Under the pieces are notes generated by a model that was given only the letters and a program-made list of their open reading frames with translations, searched no databases and was not told the origin of the DNA. The position numbers were made by a program, and so were the translations under genes. Shown here piece after piece: positions 5,397 through 11,255 of a stretch of DNA of 11,255 nucleotides. Origin of the DNA: JBNJEM01 sp051745935 (lineage in GTDB: Bacteria > Planctomycetota > Planctomycetia > Pirellulales > Pirellulaceae); contig JBNJEM010000204.1 in NCBI GenBank assembly GCA_051745935.1, forward strand, positions 1 through 11,255, in the 5' to 3' direction. Numbering within the stretch: the first letter of the stretch is position 1; the number at the start of each line of letters is the position of its first letter.

Positions 5397-6713
5397 ATGG
5401 ATGCTGACATTCAATTTGGTGATCTAAAACAGCCGGCGCCCCGGCGCAAGCTTCGACCTGACCGGAACCATCATTATGCCGTCGTGTCGTGCGATTGCCC
5501 GTCCGATGAAGATTTGCCAATCTACATCGATATGGATGTAGCTCGTGACATTGAAGCCCACGCCCGGTCCGACACCACGATTGAGCTGGGGGGCGTGCTG
5601 TTGGGAGGGCGTTATGAAGATCAAAATGGGGACTTCTTCGTCGTCATTACCGACAGTTTGCGGGCTGAGCATTATGAAGCCCATGGTGGTAGCTTCAAAT
5701 TCACGCGCGAGACCTGGACCGAGATTACACGTCGACGCAATCAGTTTCCCGAAGAGACCGAAATGGTTGGCTGGTATCACACCCATCCCGGATGGGGCGT
5801 GTTTCTCTCCGGCATGGATACGTTCATTTGCGAGCACTTTTTTGCTCAGCCACTCGATGTCGCCCTGGTCGTCGACCCGTGCCGGTCGAGGCGAGTCTTC
5901 TTTCAATGGAGCCGAGACGGCGAACGGGGGCACCTTCGGGCGACGGGGGGGTACCACGTCACCAGTTCCCGCTTTCGACAGTCCGAACTGGAGGTTTTCA
6001 AAGCTCAGCTAGAAGGGGCCGTTCCCATGCCCAGCGATCCGCGTCACAGTGAGCGAGCAGGCTCAGCATCCCCGTCCGTGATCCAAATCACCGAGCCTCG
6101 TCAAACGTGGCTCATCCTCGCCGTCCTCGGCCTCTTTCTGGTCCAGTTTTCCGTGCTTGCCTTGATTGCGTGGCGCGGTCCGCCCGGCCTGGAGCCCCAG
6201 CCGATTGGCGGCGGGGAGTGGCAACCCGCCCAAGTTCAGGCCCAACGCGAGTTCCTGGACGATATCATCGGTAAGCTCGATGTCGCCCCGGACGGGCTCG
6301 TGCGCTCGCTGGAGAAATACCGTCGGCAGAACCAAGAACTCGAAACCGTAAAACTGGGCCTCATGGCCCACATCGGGGAGCTGGAGGAGAGCCAACGGGC
6401 GTTGGAACGGGAAAACGAAGTGCTGCTGAAGCAGCATCAAGAACTGCGTGCCACCATCGCTCAGCTCAAGCGAGGACGCGACGAAAACCAGGACAAAATC
6501 GCGGAACTGAAAGCGAAGTTGGAGGAGTACGGCGAGGCCGAAGTGGACAGCCAGGCCGGCTCGGGACTTTGGGCCTGGGTGACACGCTGGAAATGGTATC
6601 TCGCCGCGGCGGGGCTTCTGTTGTTAATCGGAGTCGCCATGCTGCTTGCCTCTCATGGCGTCTCCCTTGGTACCCACGGCTCCACTGGGAACGAACCACT
6701 TGATCAGGAGTAA
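5397..6713 (+). CDS. Membrane-anchored JAB/JAMM metalloprotease with coiled coil
   Basis: This 438-residue protein is predicted to cleave the Ubl from precursors or conjugates, as JAMM isopeptidases do. The JAB domain (about residues 35-200) has the full zinc motif: Glu63 (TTIELGGVLLGG), His128-Thr-His130-Pro, then the seven-residue gap, Ser138 and Asp141 (LSGMD). After a linker comes a membrane segment at 238-259, a linker, a coiled coil at about 305-378 (heptads rich in Glu, Lys, Leu, Gln) and a second membrane segment at 400-419. The charge pattern does not settle whether the coiled coil faces outside: basic residues precede the second segment. If it is outside, both termini are cytoplasmic and the JAB domain can reach the E1/E2/Ubl. 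ATG 5397 is chosen over GTG 5376; neither has a strong Shine-Dalgarno. Most bacterial JAB proteins I know are much shorter and soluble, so the tail is distinctive. Confidence 0.87.
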   Translation: MDADIQFGDLKQPAPRRKLRPDRNHHYAVVSCDCPSDEDLPIYIDMDVARDIEAHARSDTTIELGGVLLGGRYEDQNGDFFVVITDSLRAEHYEAHGGSFKFTRETWTEITRRRNQFPEETEMVGWYHTHPGWGVFLSGMDTFICEHFFAQPLDVALVVDPCRSRRVFFQWSRDGERGHLRATGGYHVTSSRFRQSELEVFKAQLEGAVPMPSDPRHSERAGSASPSVIQITEPRQTWLILAVLGLFLVQFSVLALIAWRGPPGLEPQPIGGGEWQPAQVQAQREFLDDIIGKLDVAPDGLVRSLEKYRRQNQELETVKLGLMAHIGELEESQRALERENEVLLKQHQELRATIAQLKRGRDENQDKIAELKAKLEEYGEAEVDSQAGSGLWAWVTRWKWYLAAAGLLLLIGVAMLLASHGVSLGTHGSTGNEPLDQE

Positions 6714-6762
6714 GCCATGCGTACTGGTACTGATCGGCCAACGTTACCTCGGATGGCTGAAG

Positions 6763-6771
6763 TGTTATAAT
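6763..6771 (+). promoter_or_regulatory. Extended -10 promoter candidate before the RING gene
   Basis: TG at 6763-6764 followed by one base and a perfect TATAAT (6766-6771) forms an extended -10 element. The upstream -35 is poor, which extended -10 promoters tolerate. Transcription would start near 6778, about 87 bases before the RING start codon. It suggests the RING gene can be expressed separately from the genes before it. Confidence 0.45.
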
Positions 6772-6813
6772 AAGCGTTTGGGCCCGACATGCCATCGGCT
6801 GGGCAGGCCATTG

Positions 6814-6855
6814 TTGAAGCGGGGCCCTCGGGTCTTGAAGCGGGGGGTCTCGGGG
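6814..6855 (+). repeat. Imperfect 21-nt tandem repeat in the RING gene leader
   Basis: Two units beginning TTGAAGCGGGG and followed by a CTCGGG block (6814-6834, 6835-6855) lie between the candidate promoter and the start codon. The second unit runs into the ribosome binding site, so it may be that the site was created by duplication. Confidence 0.5.
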
Positions 6856-6858
6856 AGG
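6852..6858 (+). promoter_or_regulatory. Strong ribosome binding site fixing the RING GTG start
   Basis: GGGGAGG lies 6 bases before GTG 6865. It decides for this GTG over the upstream open frame back to 6646, which overlaps the JAB gene and has no such signal. Confidence 0.75.
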
Positions 6859-6864
6859 CCGCAC

Positions 6865-7698
6865 GTGGAGTGCTTTTTAGCGTTGATCATTTTTCTGTTC
6901 ATAGCGGTACTGGCCAGCGGCGTTGGGAGTCGCGGCGCGCATCGCGGAAATCGCGCCTATGTCGCCCTCACGGAACGATTTGGCGGCACATATCAAGCGG
7001 GCGGCGTTTTCCGCCCGCCCACCGTCCGATTTCGTCATGGCCAAACGTGGGTGGCGGTTCACCCCGGCCCTCGACGCGCGGATTCTCGGACCACGCAGGT
7101 CCGACTGGAATGGCCTGATCATGAAACGGAGCTGCGCGTGGGTACGGCGTTGGACTCGAGCGTGTCGGCAGCGAGTGGCCAGGACATCCTCGTGGGCGAT
7201 GACGAATTCGATCGGCACTATCACGTTAATGGTTATCCGGAAAGCCAGGTCAAACGACTGCTGAGTGACGGGGTAAGATGGCAACTCAACAGGCTGCGCC
7301 AAGGTTTCGAGTGCCCAGGGGTTGGTGTTTTCGTTCATCGAGGAAGGATGATCGTTGAGAAACCGATGCTGTTTCGTCGCGGCGAAGATCTGGAGGAGTT
7401 TACTCAGTTTTGCCTGGAACTCTTTGATCAAGCGATGCTGACGCGGTGCGATGGAATACAGTTCATGGACAGCAACCAAGAGGCTCAGTTGATTGAATCG
7501 CCGATTTGCCAAATTTGCAGGGAAGAAATCACCACCAACATGGTCTTTTGCCGCCGGTGTCGCACGCCCCACCACTTGGAGTGCTGGCAGTACACCGGTC
7601 GTTGTTCGGTCTACGGCTGCCGGGAAACCCGCTACCTCGTTCCCGCTGTTGCACGCACGGCGAACGAATCCGGGGCAAACACCATCTCGAATGAATAA
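6865..7698 (+). CDS. Membrane-anchored prokaryotic RING-type zinc finger protein, candidate E3-like factor
   Basis: This 277-residue protein starts with GTG. An N-terminal membrane segment (residues 4-20) is followed by an Arg-rich stretch (GSRGAHRGNR), so the positive-inside rule puts the rest in the cytoplasm. Residues 35-205 are an alpha/beta region I cannot name; features include TQVRLEWP, DDEFDRHYHVNG and EEFTQFCLELFDQAM. Residues 215-252 form a binuclear treble-clef finger: Cys215-x2-Cys218, x10, Cys229-x2-Cys232, x3, His236-His237, x2, Cys240-Trp, x6, Cys247, x4, Cys252. The PHHxxCW...GxC..YGC pattern is characteristic of bacterial Prok-RING fingers described next to Ubl/E2/E1 genes, including in planctomycetes. 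Expected role: bring the E2-Ubl thioester to membrane-proximal targets; E3 activity is not demonstrated. It lies 151 bases after the JAB gene, with its own promoter candidate. Confidence 0.82.
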   Translation: MECFLALIIFLFIAVLASGVGSRGAHRGNRAYVALTERFGGTYQAGGVFRPPTVRFRHGQTWVAVHPGPRRADSRTTQVRLEWPDHETELRVGTALDSSVSAASGQDILVGDDEFDRHYHVNGYPESQVKRLLSDGVRWQLNRLRQGFECPGVGVFVHRGRMIVEKPMLFRRGEDLEEFTQFCLELFDQAMLTRCDGIQFMDSNQEAQLIESPICQICREEITTNMVFCRRCRTPHHLECWQYTGRCSVYGCRETRYLVPAVARTANESGANTISNE

Positions 7699-7710
7699 GA
7701 GACCCTCATG

Positions 7711-7812
7711 TATACCGGTCGCGGATGACTTTCTCCGCCGCGAGTCCGACCAACGGAAGGACGGCTTGCGTCGGGCCGCTTTCCACCCGGAACAATCCAA
7801 CCGCCTGAAATA
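7711..7812 (+). repeat. Intergenic repeat copy D (about 102 bp)
   Basis: It begins TATACCGGTCGCGGATGA 12 bases after the RING stop and ends ACCGCCTGAAATAG; the right TATA is mutated to TAGA. The terminal inverted repeat is reduced to CGGT/ACCG. The orientation is the same as in all other copies. It marks the boundary between the conjugation operon and glnD. Confidence 0.85.
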
Positions 7813-7923
7813 GAACGCCTCGTTGATAAACGCTGACTGCTGATCGCCAGTAGAAGCTGGCCAAGGTGGGGCGTGTGTACCTGTTCGCCAACCGTTGCTT
7901 TTTTTCCTCACGAGTTCGCGCTG

Positions 7924-10554
7924 ATGCCTGATGAGCCTCAATTCCGTCACGCCGTGTTGGCTGCGCGTGAGCAGTTGGTCACGGGGCGCGACACGCTGAA
8001 GAGGCGACACGAGAGGGGCCTGTCCGGCCCGCGGCTCTCGAGCCAACTGACCGATCTTTGGGATGAGGTCATCCTGGGGCTGTTCCAATCCGCGTTGTCG
8101 GACGCTGGGGGGGCGGGGCTGGAGAGGGAGGTCGCATTGGTGGGTCTGGGGGGCTATGGGCGCCGCGATGTGTCCCCGCATTCAGACGTCGATCTCATGC
8201 TGCTCACCCCCCCCGCCGCTCGTGATCGCGTGTCGGAGGTCGCCAAATTCTTGGCTCGTGACATCTGCGATGCCGGTTTGCAACTCGGATTCAGCTTGCG
8301 GACGCCGGCGGAGGCCTGTTCGCTGGGCATGAAAGATGCAACGATTTTTACCTCTCTTGCTGAATCCCGTTTTCTGTGTGGAAGCGACCGGCTGTTTCAG
8401 GGGTTTTCGAGCCGGTACCGGAGTGCGATGAAGCATCGTTGGCGTTCCTTGTTATCAACCGTCGTCGCGTCTCGCGGGCAGGAGCGGACGAAATATGGCG
8501 AGACGTCGCATTTGTTGGAGCCCAACATAAAACGAACACGCGGCGGGCTACGGGACGTTCAGCTCGTGCGCTGGGCGGGCTTCACCAAATACGGTGAAAC
8601 GGACCTGGACCGGCTGGAAGAACTTGGTGCTTTGAAAAGCGTTGATCGGCGGCGGTTGCGACGGGCCCACGCGTTTTTGCTCCGCTTGCGCAACGAACTG
8701 CATTTTCACGCCGGTAAGAGCCAGGATGTGATGACGCGGAACGAGCAGGTTCGGATAGCGGCGATCCAGGAGTACGAACTACTTGGCGGCTTGCTACCTG
8801 TTGAGCGTTTCATGCGGGAGTACTTTGAACAGACCGGCGAGATCCGGGATGTCTCGGCCGGATTCATTGACAATCTACGAGCGCGTTCCGGTTTCGTGGC
8901 GACGGTGGCGCCATTGTTTAGTCGGCGACTTGGCGGTGACTTTCGCGTGGGGCCGGTCCATGTCGGCGCCACGCGCCGGGGGCTGGACAAGATGCGGCAT
9001 GATTTGGCCAAAGTCCTTGGTTTAATGGATCTGGCCAGCATGTATCAAAAACGTATCGACCATCATACTTGGGAAACAATTCGCGTGGACATGGCGAATC
9101 GCCCTCCGCGATCGATCCCGGCCGAAGCGGTGGCTCATTTCATTTCGTTAATGGGCCAGCCGGGGCGACTTGGCAATCTCTTGCGCCGCCTGCACCAGCT
9201 GCGAGTACTCGAGCAGATTATTCCCGCGTTCCAGCATGCCCGCTACTTGATGCAATTCAACGACTACCACAAATACACGGTTGACGAGCATTCCATTCGC
9301 GCCGTGGAAGCGGCGACTTCGTTTGGGAACGATTCACGGGCGATCGGGCATGCGTACCGCGACGTGCGAAACAAGCACATCCTGCACCTGGCCCTGCTGA
9401 TCCATGATCTCGGCAAGGGATATGACAATGATCACAGCGAAGTGGGCGCTTCCATTGCGGTCGATGTCGCCAGCCGCCTCCGTTTGACGGAGGGCGAAAC
9501 GGAGAATCTCCGTTTCTTGGTCGCCAACCACCTCCTCATGTCGCATATGGCGTTCCGGGAGGACATGCATGACGAGTCGGTCATCCTCAGACTAGCTCGC
9601 GCGGTGGGATCCACCGATCTGCTGCAAATGCTGTACGTCCTTTCCGTCGCCGACTTGGCCGCGGTCGGTCCGCGGGTTCTCAACGAATGGAAATTGGAGC
9701 TCTTGACGGAACTCTATTTTCGCGCTCGCGGCCATTTCACCGGCGAATCAGCATCGCAAAGCGCGGCCCGAGAGGCGGATCGCAGGCGGGAAACCGTGCG
9801 GAAACTCGGCGCGATATCCAAACACGCTTCCTGGTGGGAAGACCAAATTGCCGCCTTGCCCAATAGTTATCTGTTGAGTGAATCGCCTGAAAACATTACG
9901 GAAATCCTGCGGAAACTAGAGCGACTCGAGCAAGATACAGCCATTGCTTGGTCCACCTACGCCCAGCAGCACCAAGTGTCGGTCTACATGGTGGGAACTT
10001 ATGAGTCCGTTTCCCCGGGTATCTTTCACAAACTGGCTGGCGCGTTGACCAGTAAAGGTCTGCAAATTCTCTCAGCGGAAATCCATACCTTGGCCCACGG
10101 CCTGGTACTCGATCGCTTCTACGTGGAAGATATGGATTTCGTTGGGAATCCACCGCCCGAGCGCACGGAGGAGATTCGCGACTCGCTGGTTCGATCATTG
10201 ACGGTCGACGCCGATAAGTTGCCCGTGTTTCGAAACATATGGGATACACGCCAAGGTTCACGGGCGGCTGACCACGCCAAACTGCCGACCCAAGTCCGAT
10301 TCGACGATGCCACGTCGAATCACTTCACCATCATCACCATTTTCACCTACGATCGGCGCGGGCTGCTTTATTCCATCGCCCGCGCGTTGTTCGAGTTGGA
10401 GTTGGATGTCCACGTGGCCAAAATCGGCACCTATCTGGACCAGGTCGTGGATGCCTTTTATGTGACCGATATGCAAGGCCGTAAGATCCATGGCCGGGAG
10501 AAACGAAGCCAGATTCGGCAACGTTTGGAAGAGGCCCTGGCGGCGGATAGCTGA
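7924..10554 (+). CDS. glnD: Bifunctional PII uridylyltransferase/uridylyl-removing enzyme
   Basis: GlnD (876 residues, near the family's usual 850-900) transfers UMP to PII proteins when nitrogen is scarce and removes it when glutamine is plentiful. The nucleotidyltransferase domain has GLGGYGRRDVSPHSDVDLML with Asp88 and Asp90. A GlnD-type region with ERTKYGETSHLLEPNIKRTRGG-like sequence follows; the NIK..RGGLRD motif near 200-215 is typical. The HD hydrolase domain has His456 (DEHS) and His494-Asp495 (LIHDLGKG). Two ACT domains that sense glutamine lie at about 685-745 and 800-855. ATG 7924 gives a natural start but lacks a Shine-Dalgarno; in-frame GTG 7873, preceded by AAGG at 7863-7866, would add 17 residues. 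No glnB or amtB is in the window, and nothing links it to the Ubl system beyond direction. Confidence 0.95.
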   Translation: MPDEPQFRHAVLAAREQLVTGRDTLKRRHERGLSGPRLSSQLTDLWDEVILGLFQSALSDAGGAGLEREVALVGLGGYGRRDVSPHSDVDLMLLTPPAARDRVSEVAKFLARDICDAGLQLGFSLRTPAEACSLGMKDATIFTSLAESRFLCGSDRLFQGFSSRYRSAMKHRWRSLLSTVVASRGQERTKYGETSHLLEPNIKRTRGGLRDVQLVRWAGFTKYGETDLDRLEELGALKSVDRRRLRRAHAFLLRLRNELHFHAGKSQDVMTRNEQVRIAAIQEYELLGGLLPVERFMREYFEQTGEIRDVSAGFIDNLRARSGFVATVAPLFSRRLGGDFRVGPVHVGATRRGLDKMRHDLAKVLGLMDLASMYQKRIDHHTWETIRVDMANRPPRSIPAEAVAHFISLMGQPGRLGNLLRRLHQLRVLEQIIPAFQHARYLMQFNDYHKYTVDEHSIRAVEAATSFGNDSRAIGHAYRDVRNKHILHLALLIHDLGKGYDNDHSEVGASIAVDVASRLRLTEGETENLRFLVANHLLMSHMAFREDMHDESVILRLARAVGSTDLLQMLYVLSVADLAAVGPRVLNEWKLELLTELYFRARGHFTGESASQSAAREADRRRETVRKLGAISKHASWWEDQIAALPNSYLLSESPENITEILRKLERLEQDTAIAWSTYAQQHQVSVYMVGTYESVSPGIFHKLAGALTSKGLQILSAEIHTLAHGLVLDRFYVEDMDFVGNPPPERTEEIRDSLVRSLTVDADKLPVFRNIWDTRQGSRAADHAKLPTQVRFDDATSNHFTIITIFTYDRRGLLYSIARALFELELDVHVAKIGTYLDQVVDAFYVTDMQGRKIHGREKRSQIRQRLEEALAADS

Positions 10555-10579
10555 AAGCGCGTTTTATGCCCTGATCCGG

Positions 10580-10609
10580 TTGCATGATGGCCTCGTGACC
10601 GGCTACACT
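10580..10609 (+). promoter_or_regulatory. Candidate promoter for the cold-shock gene
   Basis: TTGCAT (10580-10585) and TACACT (10604-10609) are spaced by 18 bases. The -10 matches 4 of 6 and the -35 matches 3 of 6. It would give a leader of about 75 bases. A CCGGT/ACCGG inverted repeat (10576-10580, 10598-10602) overlaps it. Confidence 0.35.
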
Positions 10610-10692
10610 CTGTTCAAGTAACGGACAGCGACCAGCCCGCAATTGTAAAAACGGGCGACGTGACACCAAGCAATTCTTCAGGAAACGCACAG

Positions 10693-10890
10693 ATGGCAGA
10701 AGGTACGATCAAGAGACTGACGGACAGAGGTTTCGGATTCATCGAGGCGGGAGGTGATAAAGACCTGTTCTTCCACTCATCAAGCCTCGAAGGTGTCAGT
10801 TTTGACGAACTGCACGAAGGGCAAAGGGTGTCGTTCACGGAAGCGCGAGGCCCGAAGGGGCCGTGTGCCGAAAACGTCAGCCCCGCGTAG
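10693..10890 (+). CDS. Cold-shock domain protein (CspA family)
   Basis: This 65-residue protein is a single five-stranded OB-fold that binds single-stranded RNA or DNA and is expected to act as an RNA chaperone in the cytoplasm. RNP1 is visible as RGFGFI (residues 12-17) and RNP2 as DLFFH (24-28), preceded by the typical start MAEGTIKRL. The usual Lys-Trp-Phe near residue 10 is replaced by LTD. ATG 10693 is supported by AGGAA at 10680-10684 with an 8-base gap; an in-frame GTG at 10660 would add a Ser/Asn-rich leader and is unlikely. It stands alone between glnD and a broken cupin gene. Confidence 0.93.
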   Translation: MAEGTIKRLTDRGFGFIEAGGDKDLFFHSSSLEGVSFDELHEGQRVSFTEARGPKGPCAENVSPA

Positions 10891-10902
10891 TTCCGCTGGG
10901 AG

Positions 10903-11077
10903 ATGCCGGATATCTTCGGCCCCGTTCAGCGGATTGTGACGGGCGACGAAGGCGGGAGTGCCAATCCCCACGTCGTCCGGTCCGCCGAAAGGGGGGGCGC
11001 GCGGTCACGGCGGTTATGATGAACTGTACGACGTTTTGTCGGGCACGGGCACGATCAAGCTCGGACAGGAAACATAT
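10903..11077 (+). pseudogene. Broken cupin-domain gene, frameshifted and cut by a repeat
   Basis: ATG 10903 opens MPDIFGPVQRIVTGDEGG, an N-terminus like those of small cupin proteins. The frame stops at 11018-11020. In the next frame the sequence reads GHGGYDELYDVLSGTGTIKL, which matches the first cupin motif region (Glu, then VLxGxGxI). Removing one G from the 7-G run at 10991-10997 joins the two into one reading frame. After LGQETY the cupin similarity ends abruptly where repeat copy E begins, and a terminal stop follows. The metal-binding histidines and second motif are not present before the repeat. Cupin assignment is moderate; the frameshift could be a sequencing error, but the repeat truncation is independent of it. 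Confidence 0.55.
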
Positions 11078-11175
11078 TACCGGTGGCGGATGACTCGGTG
11101 CGCCGCGAGTCCGACCAACGGGAGGACGGCTTGCGTCGGGCAGTTGTCCACCCGGGCAAATCCGACCGCCTGAAA
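11075..11175 (+). repeat. Intergenic repeat copy E (about 100 bp)
   Basis: It begins TATTACCGGTGGCGGATGA and ends CCGCCTGAAA. It shares GGTGGCGG in place of GGTCGCGG and CAGTTGTCCACCCGG in place of CAGCTTTCC with copy F, so E and F are a distinct subfamily. It interrupts the cupin gene. Confidence 0.85.
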
Positions 11176-11255
11176 TACACCGGTGGCGGATGACTCGGTG
11201 CGCCGCGAGTCCGACCAACGGGAGGACGGCTTGCGTCGGGCAGTTGTCCACCCGG
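11176..11255 (+). repeat. Intergenic repeat copy F, cut by the window end
   Basis: From 11179 onward it is identical to copy E at an exact 100-base period to the end of the window. The array may continue beyond 11255. Confidence 0.88.

Noticed and set aside
6717..6770. 17-codon frame starting at ATG 6717 directly after the JAB stop
   Set aside because: It is too short, has no domain or conservation evidence and overlaps the extended -10 promoter. It is more likely leader sequence.
7813..7923. Possible tRNA or small RNA between repeat D and glnD
   Set aside because: No cloverleaf, T-loop or other RNA-gene signature could be found.
6877..8181. 434-codon minus-strand frame opposite the RING gene and the start of glnD
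   Set aside because: It spans two well-supported plus-strand genes and a repeat copy, and its translation shows no domain.
7924..10554. glnD as a component of the Ubl system
   Set aside because: It is a standard full-length nitrogen-signalling enzyme separated from the operon by a repeat and about 225 bases. Only shared direction links them.

Overview
The window reads like a chromosomal segment of a planctomycete, probably in or near Pirellulales. This is inferred from the GC-rich coding sequence, a lipoprotein with a transglutaminase fold, a ubiquitin-like conjugation operon of a type known from planctomycete comparative genomics, and a short repeat scattered between genes. The species cannot be named from this sequence. 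All convincing genes lie on the + strand.

Layout. Positions 1-609 hold no convincing gene, only inverted repeats. Positions 610-2265 encode an exported lipoprotein with an intact Cys-His-Asp transglutaminase triad. After a 308-base gap comes the core of the window, 2574-7698. It holds a ubiquitin-like protein (Ubl), an E2-like conjugating enzyme, an E1-like activating enzyme, a JAB/JAMM metalloprotease with two membrane segments and a coiled coil, and a membrane-anchored protein ending in a RING-type zinc finger. Downstream are glnD (PII uridylyltransferase, 7924-10554), a cold-shock protein gene (10693-10890), and a broken cupin gene that runs into a repeat.

How the genes should work together. 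The E1-like protein would adenylate the C-terminal glycine of the Ubl and pass it to the E2-like cysteine. The RING protein is the obvious candidate for a membrane-tethered E3-like factor. The JAB protein is the candidate processing or deconjugating protease, also at the membrane. This is an apparently complete bacterial counterpart of the eukaryotic ubiquitin pathway. Systems of this general kind have been predicted by comparative genomics and some relatives act in phage defence; I know of no experimental study of this five-gene, double-membrane-anchored form.

A repeat of about 101-104 bp occurs six times, always in the same orientation, at 2889-2990, 2991-3092, 5201-5304, 7711-7812, 11075-11175 and 11176 to the window end. 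The first copy overlaps the 3' end of the Ubl gene and supplies its last five codons and stop, giving a tail that ends in Gly-Arg-Gly. A 9-G tract near the end of the E1 gene and a 7-G tract at the cupin frameshift suggest homopolymer instability. GlnD and the cold-shock protein are ordinary housekeeping genes with no evident link to the conjugation system.
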